Assembly (NCBI GenBank): GCA_964632365.1
Contig: CAZWDR010000035.1
Location: forward strand, 1 to 24,269
Source: ZC4RG30 sp964632365
Lineage (GTDB): Bacteria; Pseudomonadota; Gammaproteobacteria; Steroidobacterales; Steroidobacteraceae
Direction: 5' to 3'
DNA: 24,269 nt
The stretch's first letter is position 1. Each line of letters opens with the position of its first letter. The notes under the pieces were generated by a model that was not told the DNA's origin, ran no database searches, and was given only the letters and a program-made list of their open reading frames with translations. The position numbers and the translations under genes are program-made. Of this stretch, positions 9,331 through 17,262 are shown one piece after another.

Positions 9331-11418
9331 ATGACCGCCCCCATCCGCATCCTCGAGCCGCTGGGTGAACGGGCGGCAGCGCTGCCGCTGGAACTGGGCG
9401 GCGCGGGCGCCGCGCTGGCCGTGCCGGGCGCCGAGGGCATTGCCATGCGCCTCGTGCCGGGCGGGCGGCACTGGCTGGCGGAACCGGTCGACGCCGCCGC
9501 GGTGCGCGTCAACGGCCTGCCGCTGCGCGCCACGGTGCCGCTGGCCGATGGCGATGTCATCACGCTCGGCAGCGCGCAGGTCGTGGTGCATCCCGCCGCG
9601 GCGCGCGTGCAGGTGCTGCACCTCGCTGGCAACGACACCGTGGCGCCGCTGCGGCAGACCGCGATTCCCGGCGACGAGGTGCAGGCCGGGGTGCGCGAGG
9701 TGTTTGCCACCGGCGCGCCCGATGCGCCGGCGGAACCGGCGTCCCGCGCCGGCCGGCGCGGATGGCGTCGTGCCGCGCTCGCCGCGGCGGGCGCAGTGCT
9801 GCTGGCCGTGGCCGCGGTGCTGCTGGCACTGGTGCCGGTGCCGCTGCAGGTCACCCCCGAGCAGGCCCGCATGGAATCCCCGGGACTGATCGACTGGCAC
9901 AGCGGTGATCGCATCTTCCTGCTGCCCGGGCAGCGCGAGGTGCAGATCTCCCATCCCGGCTATCGCACGCGGCAGCTGCGGCTGAACGTCACGCGCGCGC
10001 TGGCCAGCGCGCTGCCGCTGGCGGTGGAGCTGGAATACCTGCCTGGCGTGCTCGCCATCGACACCGCGGGGGTCGAGGCGGAGCTGCTGGTGGATGGCCG
10101 TGTCGCCGGCCGTGCGCCCGGCGAGGTGGAAGTGCCGGCCGGCCTGCACGACCTGATCCTGCGCGCGCCCGGCCACGTGGATTTCGTGACGCGGCTGCAG
10201 GTGCAGGGTGGCGGCGAGCGGCAGTCGCTGGCCGCGACGCTGGAGCCGTCGCGCGGCTTCCTGGCCCTCGACACCGTGCCGGCGAACGCCACGATCCGTA
10301 TCGACGGCGAGGAGCATGGGCAGGCTCCGCAGCGGCTCGAACTTGCGGCCGGGCTGCATGAGGTCACCCTGAGCGCGCCCGGCGGGCGCAGCTGGCGCAG
10401 CGAGGTGGCGGTGATCGCCGGCGAGACGCTGGACCTCGGGCGCATCGAGCTGGCGCGCGCGCCGCCGCCGGTGCGTGTGGCTGCCGCGCCGGCGGTGACC
10501 ACCGACGCCTCGGCGGACGGCGCGGATGCAGACGCGGCGGAGGCGTCGTCCGCAGCGCCGCCGCCGCCTGCCCCGCGCCTGAGCCGTCCGCTGGTGGGCA
10601 CGCTGGTGCTGCTGCCGGCCGGGGAATACGTGCAGGGCAGCGGCCGGCGCGAGCAGGGTCGGCGCAGCAATGAGGTGCAGCGCACGGTGACGCTGACGCG
10701 GCCGTTCTATCTGGCCGCCACCGAAGTGAGCAATGCGCAGTTCCGCGCCTTCCGCGCCAGCCATGCTTCCGGAATCGCGGCGGGGCAGTCGCTGGATCTG
10801 GATACGCAGGCGGTGAGCAACGTCAGCTGGAACGATGCGGTGGAGTACTGCAACTGGCTGTCGCTGCGCGAGGAGCTGCCGCTGGCCTATGAGCGCCGCG
10901 ACGGACGCTGGCAGCTGGTGCAGCCGCTGAACAATGGCTACCGCCTGCCCACCGAGGCGGAATGGGAATATGCCGCGCGCTATGTCGATGGCCGCCGCTG
11001 GCAGCGCTATCCCTGGGGCGACGAGCTGCCACCGCCGCGCAACGCGGCGAACCTCGCCGGCGAGGAAGTGGTGCCGCAGAAGCCCGCGCGCGATGCACTG
11101 GGCGGGCACCTGCCGCAGTACCGCGACGAGCATGGCGTGATCGCGCCCGTGCAGAGCTACGCGCCGACGCCGATGGGGCTGTATGGCATGGGCGGCAATG
11201 TGTCGGAGTGGATGCACGATGTATACGAATCGCTGCCCGCGGCCGGTGCCGTGACCGATCCGATGGGACCGGCCACCGCCGGTCCGCATGTGGTGCGGGG
11301 CGCGAACTGGCGCACGGCGGGCATCGGTGCGCTGCGCCCGGCGTGGCGCGAGCGCGGCGGCAATCCCTCGCCCGACCTGGGCTTCCGGGTCGCAAGGTTC
11401 GCAGGAGAGACACCATGA
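9331..11418 (+). CDS. transmembrane FHA-like / PEGA / SUMF1-fold protein
   Basis: A 695-residue protein starting at ATG 9331, 16 bases after the kinase stop. Residues 1-100 resemble a degenerate FHA sandwich (VNGLPLRATVPLADGDVITL keeps the late-strand pattern, but the GR and SxxH motifs are not clear). A transmembrane helix lies at about 148-169. Residues about 170-375 contain two or three PEGA-type repeats (for example GVLAIDTAGVEAELLVDGR and GFLALDTVPANATIRIDGE). A Pro/Ala linker leads to a SUMF1/formylglycine-generating-enzyme-fold domain (about 420-693) with NAQFRAF, YRLPTEAEWEYAAR, YPWGDELPP, GMGGNVSEWM and the closing GFRVAR. The active-site cysteines of true FGE are missing near the C-terminus, so it is probably a ligand-binding or structural version, not a sulfatase activator. 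Its stop overlaps the next start (ATGA at 11415-11418). Confidence 0.9.
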   Translation: MTAPIRILEPLGERAAALPLELGGAGAALAVPGAEGIAMRLVPGGRHWLAEPVDAAAVRVNGLPLRATVPLADGDVITLGSAQVVVHPAAARVQVLHLAGNDTVAPLRQTAIPGDEVQAGVREVFATGAPDAPAEPASRAGRRGWRRAALAAAGAVLLAVAAVLLALVPVPLQVTPEQARMESPGLIDWHSGDRIFLLPGQREVQISHPGYRTRQLRLNVTRALASALPLAVELEYLPGVLAIDTAGVEAELLVDGRVAGRAPGEVEVPAGLHDLILRAPGHVDFVTRLQVQGGGERQSLAATLEPSRGFLALDTVPANATIRIDGEEHGQAPQRLELAAGLHEVTLSAPGGRSWRSEVAVIAGETLDLGRIELARAPPPVRVAAAPAVTTDASADGADADAAEASSAAPPPPAPRLSRPLVGTLVLLPAGEYVQGSGRREQGRRSNEVQRTVTLTRPFYLAATEVSNAQFRAFRASHASGIAAGQSLDLDTQAVSNVSWNDAVEYCNWLSLREELPLAYERRDGRWQLVQPLNNGYRLPTEAEWEYAARYVDGRRWQRYPWGDELPPPRNAANLAGEEVVPQKPARDALGGHLPQYRDEHGVIAPVQSYAPTPMGLYGMGGNVSEWMHDVYESLPAAGAVTDPMGPATAGPHVVRGANWRTAGIGALRPAWRERGGNPSPDLGFRVARFAGETP

Positions 11419-11873
11419 CGCGCGTTCGCTCGCTCTCGCGCGCGCCCTCGCGCTNNNNNNNNNNNNNNNNNNNNNNNNNNNNNNNNNNNNNNNNNNNNNN
11501 NNNNNNNNNNNNNNNNNNNNNNNNNNNNNNNNNNNNNNNNNNNNNNNNNNNNNNCTCGCGCGCGCCCTCGCGCTGGCTGCTGGCGATCTGCGCGTTGCCG
11601 CTGCTGTACTTGCCGTTGCGCGCGGCCGAAGCGCCGCCGGCGGGCCAGGCCGATCAAGTGGAAGGCGCCGCGCCGCAGGAACCGGTAGGTCTGCCTGAGC
11701 GGGAGGCTGCCGCCGGGGAGGAAGACTCCGCCCCCGCAGCGGATGCGGATGACGCGGCAGACGCGGAATCCTCCGCCGCATCGCCCGCCGCGCGCGAACC
11801 GGCACCGCGCGAGCGAGAACCCGGCGAGCGCCTGTCGCTGGACAACAACCTGAGCTTCCCGGTGGACATCTGA
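11415..11873 (+). CDS. small exported Ala/Glu-rich protein interrupted by a scaffold gap
   Basis: ATG 11415 overlaps the upstream stop by four bases and the TGA at 11871-11873 overlaps the next ATG by one, so a gene is expected here. The middle is 100 N. Sequence on both sides of the N run is the same 20 bases, in the same frame. Removing one copy plus the N run (120 bases) gives a continuous 112-residue protein: a short basic N-terminus (MTRVRSLSRAPSR), a hydrophobic signal or anchor segment (WLLAICALPLLYLPLRAAEA), then an acidic Ala/Glu/Pro-rich region ending LSLDNNLSFPVDI. As given, the protein length is not trustworthy. No family is recognised. The topology (single N-terminal helix, disordered acidic periplasmic tail) suits an accessory subunit. 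Confidence 0.68.
   Translation: MTRVRSLSRAPSRXXXXXXXXXXXXXXXXXXXXXXXXXXXXXXXXXXSRAPSRWLLAICALPLLYLPLRAAEAPPAGQADQVEGAAPQEPVGLPEREAAAGEEDSAPAADADDAADAESSAASPAAREPAPREREPGERLSLDNNLSFPVDI
11435..11454 (+). repeat. 20-base direct repeat, left copy at gap edge
   Basis: This copy ends exactly at the first N and is identical to 11555-11574, which begins exactly after the last N. Exact abutment of both copies to the gap is the signature of two contig ends that overlap but were not merged. It is therefore likely one sequence represented twice. Confidence 0.85.
11455..11554. other. 100-N scaffold gap
   Basis: A run of exactly 100 N, the conventional length for a gap of unknown size. The flanking duplicated 20 bases are a GC-only-like low-complexity stretch that would stall short-read assembly. 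The gap lies inside the small exported protein gene. Confidence 0.97.
11555..11574 (+). repeat. 20-base direct repeat, right copy at gap edge
   Basis: Identical to the copy at 11435-11454, offset by 120 bases, a multiple of three. The reading frame encodes SRAPSR on each side. It supports a zero-length or negative gap. Confidence 0.85.
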
Positions 11874-13108
11874 TGCAGGGCGTGGACCTCAACGACCGCC
11901 AACTGGCCGTGGCCACCGATGGCGCGCCGGGTGCGGTGCGCGCCGTCGCGGCCCAGCCGGCCGACATGGCCGCGCAGGTGGCCGCGCAGGTCAACGCACT
12001 GGGCACGGCGACACCCGACGCGGCCGCGCTGTGGGTGGCGCTGTCGCCGCCGGCGCAGCAGGACGTGCCGGGCGAGCTGCTGCGCCAGCTGCGCGCCGCC
12101 GGTCATGCCGTGCAGGGCTTCGTCGATCGCACCGCGCTGCTGGCGGCGTGGCTCGAGGATGCCCCGCAGCTTGCGACCATCGAGCTGTCTGCGCGCCACC
12201 TGTCGATCGCGCTGGCCACGCGCGATGCCGAAGCCGCGGCGCTTCGGCGGCATCTGCCGCTGCCGGGCGGCGCGCAGGCACTGCTCAACGCATGGCTGCG
12301 GCTTGCGGCGGCCACGCTGGTGCAGCAGACGCGTTTCGATCCGCTGCACGACGTGCAACGCGAGGCGCAGCTGCGCGCCGCGTTGCCGGAGCTGGTGCGC
12401 GATGCGCAGCGCGACGGCCAGGCGAGCTGCGCGCTCGATACCGGCAATGGCACGGTGACGCTGGCCCTGACGCGCGACCAGCTGGCCTCGGCGGCGCAGC
12501 CGGTGCTCGCGTCGCTGGCCAGCGCCCTGCAGGCATTGTCTGCGGCGCACGGGGATGCGCAGCTGCTGGTGCCCGAATCGGTGCTGGTGATCCCCGGTCT
12601 CGATGCGGCGCTGACCGGCGCGCGGTTCGCCACGCTGCACCGCTGCGCGGATGACCTCGCCGCACGCGCCGCGAGTCTGCTGCCGCCGTCCGGCGCCAGC
12701 GCCACCGGCGGTGTGCCCTGGCGCACGCGCGTGCCGCTGCTGGCGCAGTCCGCGCCGGCCGATGTGCTGCAACCGCTGGTGCTGGTCGCGCGCGATCCGC
12801 AGTCGATGGCCACGCACGTGGTGTATCGCGGCCGCGTGGTGCCGATCCCGGCGACGGGCCTCGTCATCGGCCGCGACCCGGGCGCAACGCCGTCGCTGCA
12901 GCTGCCCGAGGGGATCGCCGGGCTGTCGCGCCGTCACTGCACGCTGCGGCGGGATGCCGGGCGCACGCAGGTGATCGATCACTCCGGCCACGGCACCTTC
13001 CTTGATGGCGCGCGCGTGCGAGGCCGCGCGCTGCTGCCGGCAGGCGCGGTGCTGAAGCTGGGTGAGCCTGGCATCGAACTGCCGCTGGTGGCCATCGAGG
13101 CCGGCTGA
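11873..13108 (+). CDS. degenerate Hsp70/actin-fold-like protein fused to a C-terminal FHA domain
   Basis: A 411-residue protein with no signal peptide. The start GVDLNDRQLAVATDG resembles the phosphate-1 strand of Hsp70 (G-I-D-L-G-T-T-x-S-x-x-A), with the nucleotide-binding residues altered. TRFDPLHDVQREAQLRAALP and VTLALTRDQLASAAQPVLAS resemble segments of Hsp70-like proteins, where the second fits the ITR-x-x-F-E helix start. LLVPESVLVIPGLDAAL sits where Hsp70s have the VLVGGSTRIP strand. The phosphate-2 DLGGGT motif is not visible, so ATPase activity is doubtful. Residues about 302-411 form an FHA domain: IGRDPG (332-337), SRRH (352-355), and GHGTFLDG (372-379) in the NG-loop position. Fold assignment of the first 300 residues is moderate; the FHA is firm. 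It overlaps both neighbours by one base. Confidence 0.75.
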   Translation: MQGVDLNDRQLAVATDGAPGAVRAVAAQPADMAAQVAAQVNALGTATPDAAALWVALSPPAQQDVPGELLRQLRAAGHAVQGFVDRTALLAAWLEDAPQLATIELSARHLSIALATRDAEAAALRRHLPLPGGAQALLNAWLRLAAATLVQQTRFDPLHDVQREAQLRAALPELVRDAQRDGQASCALDTGNGTVTLALTRDQLASAAQPVLASLASALQALSAAHGDAQLLVPESVLVIPGLDAALTGARFATLHRCADDLAARAASLLPPSGASATGGVPWRTRVPLLAQSAPADVLQPLVLVARDPQSMATHVVYRGRVVPIPATGLVIGRDPGATPSLQLPEGIAGLSRRHCTLRRDAGRTQVIDHSGHGTFLDGARVRGRALLPAGAVLKLGEPGIELPLVAIEAG

Positions 13109-14208
13109 TGGCAAGGGAGCGCCGCCGCAGGGTCGAGGTCTTCAGCCTGTCGTTCCTCGACTGCATCTGCTGCGGCTTCGGCGCGGTGGTGCTGTTCTAC
13201 ACCATCGTGGCCGGCCAGTCGGGCATCAAGCGCCTGCGCGACATCGACACGCTGCAGGCCGAGGTGAACCGCGTCGAGGAGGAGGTGCTCACCGGCACGC
13301 GCAACCTCGTCCTGCTGCGCAATACGCTGGAGAAGACCGAGGCAGAAACCGCGCAGGCCGCGACGCGTGCGCGCGTGCTCTCCGATGAAGTGGCCGCGAC
13401 GCAGGTGGCGGCGCTGCGCGACGGCGCCACCAGCATGGCGCGGCGCGAGCACATCAACCAGCTGAAGGCGGACCTGAAGCAGCTGGAGGAAGGCGCGCAG
13501 CGCCTGCAGGGTGGGGCGGCCGAGAGTGGACCGCCCGGCCAGCAGGTGCGCGCGTTCCGCGGCACCGGCAACCGCGTCTATCTGACGGGCATCGCGCTGC
13601 GCGGGCGGCGCATCCTGGTGCTGGTGGACCGCTCGGCGAGCATGATGCACGAGGAGCTCGACGCCATCATCACGCTGCGCAACCAGGCGCCGGCGCTGCG
13701 CCGCGCGGCGCCGAAGTGGCGGCACACGCTCGACATCGTCGACTGGATCTCCACGCAGTTCCCGCCGGGCAGCAGCTTCCAGATGTATGGCTTCAACACC
13801 GCGGCGCGGCCGCTGGTGGATGGCAGCGAAGGCCGGTGGCTGGATTCCTCCGATGGCGCGCTGCTCGGGCAGGCGGTGGAGACATTGCGCACGCTGACGC
13901 CGGAGGAGGGCACCAGCCTGATCAATGCCTGGGAGCCGATCCGCAATCTCTCGCCGCGTCCCGACCAGGTGGTGCTGATCACCGACGGCCTGCCCACGCA
14001 GGGACGCGACCGTCCGCGGCGCAGCTATGTCGATGCCGCGCAGCGCGCGCGTGTGTTCGACGAGGCCCGGCGCGCGGTGCCCGACAATGTGCCCATCGAC
14101 GTGATCCTGATGCCGATGCAGGGCGACCTGCCCGCCGCGCATCGTTACTGGTCGCTGGCGCGCGCCACCGGCGGCAGCTTCGTCGTGCCGGGACCGGACT
14201 GGCCATGA
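13108..14208 (+). CDS. membrane-anchored VWA domain protein 1
   Basis: A 366-residue protein. An Arg-rich N-terminus (MARERRRR) precedes the motif VFSLSFLDCICCGFGAVVLF, which runs into a single membrane helix (about 17-35), giving N-in topology and a periplasmic remainder. Residues about 40-135 are a long charged coiled coil. The von Willebrand A domain (about 167-360) has a full metal-ion site: DRSAS (174-178), the Thr in EEGTSLINAW, and Asp in LITDGLP. MIDAS VWA domains bind partner proteins through a divalent metal. Its last bases overlap the start of the second VWA gene (ATGA at 14205-14208), and the two are clearly paralogous. It is probably a partner of the kinase/FHA proteins in a membrane complex. 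Confidence 0.9.
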   Translation: MARERRRRVEVFSLSFLDCICCGFGAVVLFYTIVAGQSGIKRLRDIDTLQAEVNRVEEEVLTGTRNLVLLRNTLEKTEAETAQAATRARVLSDEVAATQVAALRDGATSMARREHINQLKADLKQLEEGAQRLQGGAAESGPPGQQVRAFRGTGNRVYLTGIALRGRRILVLVDRSASMMHEELDAIITLRNQAPALRRAAPKWRHTLDIVDWISTQFPPGSSFQMYGFNTAARPLVDGSEGRWLDSSDGALLGQAVETLRTLTPEEGTSLINAWEPIRNLSPRPDQVVLITDGLPTQGRDRPRRSYVDAAQRARVFDEARRAVPDNVPIDVILMPMQGDLPAAHRYWSLARATGGSFVVPGPDWP

Positions 14209-15254
14209 AGCTGCGACGCCGCGACACCGAGGTGTTCAGCCTCTCGTTCATGGACTGCATCTGCTGCGGGTTCGGCGCCATCATCCTGCTGCTGGTGCTG
14301 ACCGACGTCGACCAGCCGGTGGTGATCGAGCGCGCGCGCGAGTCGCTGAACGCGCAGCTGCTGAAGCTGCAGGAGGAGCTTTACGTGATCCGTGGCGACA
14401 GCGACGAGCTGCGCCGCGAACTGCAGGGGCGCATCGCGGACCTGCGCGCCGAACGCGCGCGCCTGGCGCGCCTGCAGGGCGACCTCACCGACATCCAGGG
14501 GCAGTTCGCCGCGACGCGCAGCGATGCCGCGGTCAGCAACATCATCGAGACCGAACTGGTGGCGGCCTATCAGGAACTCACCGCCGAGATGGAACGGCTG
14601 CAGCGCCAGCCGCGGCCACGGCGCGCGGCACCCACGGCCACCGTCGGCGGCATCCCGGTGGACAGCGAATATGTGATCTTCGTGATCGACACCTCGCCCA
14701 GCATGGTGGTCAACCACTGGGAATCGACGATGTCGATCATGAACGAGATCCTCGACATCTATCCGGACCTGAAAGGCATGCAGGTGCTGAACGACCAGGG
14801 CCGGTTCATGTTCGACGAGGGGCCGCCTGGTTCCTGGCTGGAGGATTCACCGCGCCGGCGCCAGCGCATCCGCCAGATCCTGCCGACATGGCGTCCATAC
14901 AGCCAGTCCAATCCCGTGCCCGGCATCGAGACCGCATTGCGCATCTATCGCGAGGGCGGGCGCAAACTCAGCATCGTCGTGATCGGGGATGAGTTCACCG
15001 GTGACTCCATGCAGACCGCCGTGGACCGCATCGCGCGGCTGAATGCGCCGGATGCACGTCGTCCGCAGGCGCGCATCCACGCCATCGGCTTCCCCGAGGG
15101 CGCGGGCATGGCGCCGTTTACAAACGTGCAGTTTTCGGCGCTAATGCGTGTGGTGACGACGCGCAACAACGGCACCTTCGTCGGCATCACAAACCAGAGA
15201 CCATGTCAGGAATACACCGAAGTCCTCGGCGAGATGCGCTGCACCCGGCGCTGA
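14205..15254 (+). CDS. membrane-anchored VWA domain protein 2
   Basis: A 349-residue paralogue of the preceding protein, with ATG 14205 inside the upstream stop. MKLRRRDTEV is followed by the near-identical FSLSFMDCICCGFGAIILLL membrane motif, a coiled coil (about 42-135), a Pro/Arg linker and a VWA domain (about 155-330) with MIDAS start DTSPS (162-166) and a late Asp in VIGDEFTGDS. The MIDAS loop Thr is not obvious, so metal binding may be weaker than in the first copy. Insert sequences differ between the two VWA domains, which suggests a heteromeric pair and not recent duplication. The 3' end overlaps the next lipoprotein gene by 52 bases. Confidence 0.88.
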   Translation: MKLRRRDTEVFSLSFMDCICCGFGAIILLLVLTDVDQPVVIERARESLNAQLLKLQEELYVIRGDSDELRRELQGRIADLRAERARLARLQGDLTDIQGQFAATRSDAAVSNIIETELVAAYQELTAEMERLQRQPRPRRAAPTATVGGIPVDSEYVIFVIDTSPSMVVNHWESTMSIMNEILDIYPDLKGMQVLNDQGRFMFDEGPPGSWLEDSPRRRQRIRQILPTWRPYSQSNPVPGIETALRIYREGGRKLSIVVIGDEFTGDSMQTAVDRIARLNAPDARRPQARIHAIGFPEGAGMAPFTNVQFSALMRVVTTRNNGTFVGITNQRPCQEYTEVLGEMRCTRR

Positions 15255-15904
15255 GCCTGATCGTGGTCGCGGGCCTGCTGGCCGCATGCGGCGGCGTGCA
15301 GGTGCGTCCCGAAACCAGTCTTCCCGAACCGCTGGTGCAGCCGATGGCGGCGCGTGTCGCGCTGGTGCTCGATGAAGAGCTGCGCGGTTACGTGCACGAG
15401 GAAACCCGCGGCGGTTCCAGCTGGAAGGTGGAACTCGGCCCCGGGCACGAGCAGATGTTCCGCACGATGTTCTCCGCGTCGTTCGCCACCCTCGCGGAAT
15501 ATCCCAGCGTCGCGGCGGCGCGCGGCGGCAGCCAGCAGGCGATCTTCCGTCCGCGCATCGAGCAGTTTTCCTTCGCCACCGACGACGAGACCGGTGGTGA
15601 GTACTGGGCCGTGACGATCCGCTACAACATCGCGTTGTCGGGCAGTGACGGGCAGATCGTCGACAACCTGTCGCTGACCGGCTATGGCAGCGCGCGCGGC
15701 GGTCGGTCGGCCGGCGCGCTGACGCGGGCCACGCAGGCCGCGATGCGCGATGCGGCGGCAAAGTTCCTGGTGCAGATGCCGGGCCTGCCGCTGGGCAGGA
15801 AACTCGCGGCCGGCGAACCGCTCACGGCAGAAGATGCCGCGCGCGCCAGCGAAGAGCTCATCGAGACGGTGCCGATCGAAGTCGAAGAGACCGACGCGCG
15901 CTAG
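15203..15904 (+). CDS. hypothetical lipoprotein, last gene of the operon
   Basis: A 233-residue protein whose ATG (15203) lies within the end of VWA protein 2, an overlap of 52 bases. This start is chosen because it provides a charged n-region ahead of the hydrophobic core LSLIVVAGLLAAC (lipobox Cys 29); a GTG at 15263 would shorten the n-region away. The mature domain has strands VALVLDEELRGYVHEE, WKVELGPG, a helix EQMFRTMFSASFATLAEYP, then FRPRIEQFSFATDDE and YWAVTIRYNIALSG, a beta-alpha-beta pattern like small periplasmic lipoproteins of the LptE/YajG sort. That resemblance is only of pattern. The tail is acidic. The stop TAG shares CTAG with the convergent gene. Confidence 0.8.
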   Translation: MSGIHRSPRRDALHPALSLIVVAGLLAACGGVQVRPETSLPEPLVQPMAARVALVLDEELRGYVHEETRGGSSWKVELGPGHEQMFRTMFSASFATLAEYPSVAAARGGSQQAIFRPRIEQFSFATDDETGGEYWAVTIRYNIALSGSDGQIVDNLSLTGYGSARGGRSAGALTRATQAAMRDAAAKFLVQMPGLPLGRKLAAGEPLTAEDAARASEELIETVPIEVEETDAR

Positions 15905-17262
15905 CGGCTCTGCGCGGCCTGCTGTTCCGGCAGCCGCACGTACATCGCTTCGCTGAACTGGAAGTCGGTGGTGGTCACTGGCATGCCGCCGGCGAATGCC
16001 GGACGCCACGTGGCGCGGCGCACCGCGGCGAGCAATGAACGCTCGACGCTCTCGCGCCGCGCCGCGGGGTTCACGACGGTGGCATCGCGCACATCGCCAT
16101 CGGCCGCCACCGACACGCGCAGCTGCACGTCCTCCACCACGTACTGCTGCGGATCCTGCGGACGCAGCGAGGCAGCCTGCGAAGGCTTGCGATAGACGAT
16201 GGGCGCCGGTTCTTCCATCGCGGCGGTGTCGCCCGCCTTGGCCAGTTCTGCCCAGGCCTGCATCCACGTGTTCATCGCGCGCTGGCCGGCGTTGGCGACG
16301 CGGTACCAGTCGCCGAGCTCGAGCAGGATCTCGCCGCGTTGCGCGGCAGCGTCATCGCCGGCCGGCCCGAGACGCTCGAGCGCGTTGCGCAGCGCGCGCT
16401 CGCCTTCGCCGGATGGCGCCGCCATGCCCGCCATCTGCATCTGCGCCAGCGACGGCGGCAGGTCGGTCTGCGTGGCCATCACGGCGTCCTGCGATTCACC
16501 GTTCAGGTAGGCAAGACGGAACGTGCGCGCGATGCCGCGCAGCGCATCCACCGCGTCCACGCTGCCGGGCTGCGCGCGATCGGCGATCTGCACCGCGCGC
16601 ATGTAGAGCACGCGCGCCGCGGTGTAGCGACCGGTCTGCTCCTGCCAGTCGGCCAGCTCGAGCAGCGGGCCGATCATGCGCCGGTCCTCGCTGCCATAGG
16701 CCTGCTCGGCGATGTTGAATGCGAACTGATGCTCGCGGCCGGCATCCTCGAGCCGCCACGTCTTCTCGTAACAGTCGATCAGCGCCTGCAGCACCGGCAG
16801 CTGTGCGGCGGCGTGCAGGCCCTCGCGGTTGCGGATGATGTCCACGGCACGCTTCAGCGGCACGATGGCTTCGTCGTGACGGTCCATCGCGCGCAACGTC
16901 ACGCCCAGTCCGTGCAGCGGCGCCACCAGGCGCGGGTCGGTGGCATTGCCGTTGAGATCGAGCACGGTCAGCGCGCGGCGGTAGTTGTCGATGGCCTCGC
17001 CGTGCTGCCCGAGCCGGTACAGCGTCGTGGCGAGGTTGGTCATCGGATTGGCCAGCTCTGGCGCCTCCGCGCCGTACTGGCTGGTGGTGAGTTCCACCAC
17101 GCGCACCGCGAGGGGCAGCGCTTCCTGGTAGTTGCGCGCGTCGAATGCAGTGCGGTACTGGTTGTAGACCGCAGTACGTTCATCGCCCGGCGCATCGGCG
17201 GCGGTGCTCCACAGCGGGATCAGGCAGGCCAGCGCGGCGAGCAGTCGGGCAGGGGTTCGCAT
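15901..17262 (-). CDS. secreted TPR protein with TonB-like C-terminal domain
   Basis: A 453-residue protein read on the minus strand, with a type I signal peptide (MRTPARLLAALACLIPLWS then TAADA). Residues about 28-330 are tetratricopeptide-like helices (NPMTNLATTLYRLGQHGEAI, DNYRRAL, LLELADWQEQTGRY), typical of protein-protein scaffolds. The last 100 residues (QYVVEDVQLRVSVAADGDVR, then VVNP, then a helix and WRPAF) match the TonB C-terminal fold seen in many periplasmic proteins that are not energy transducers. There is no N-terminal anchor beyond the cleavable signal, so it is probably soluble in the periplasm. Convergent with the VWA operon and divergent from the oxidoreductase gene. No clear ribosome site is seen upstream of its ATG. 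Confidence 0.85.
   Translation of the reverse strand: MRTPARLLAALACLIPLWSTAADAPGDERTAVYNQYRTAFDARNYQEALPLAVRVVELTTSQYGAEAPELANPMTNLATTLYRLGQHGEAIDNYRRALTVLDLNGNATDPRLVAPLHGLGVTLRAMDRHDEAIVPLKRAVDIIRNREGLHAAAQLPVLQALIDCYEKTWRLEDAGREHQFAFNIAEQAYGSEDRRMIGPLLELADWQEQTGRYTAARVLYMRAVQIADRAQPGSVDAVDALRGIARTFRLAYLNGESQDAVMATQTDLPPSLAQMQMAGMAAPSGEGERALRNALERLGPAGDDAAAQRGEILLELGDWYRVANAGQRAMNTWMQAWAELAKAGDTAAMEEPAPIVYRKPSQAASLRPQDPQQYVVEDVQLRVSVAADGDVRDATVVNPAARRESVERSLLAAVRRATWRPAFAGGMPVTTTDFQFSEAMYVRLPEQQAAQSR

Noticed and set aside
11435..11574. Target-site duplication around an unsequenced mobile element
   Set aside because: Exact abutment of both 20-base copies to a standard 100-N run, with frame and protein restored on collapse, points to an assembly overlap and not an insertion.
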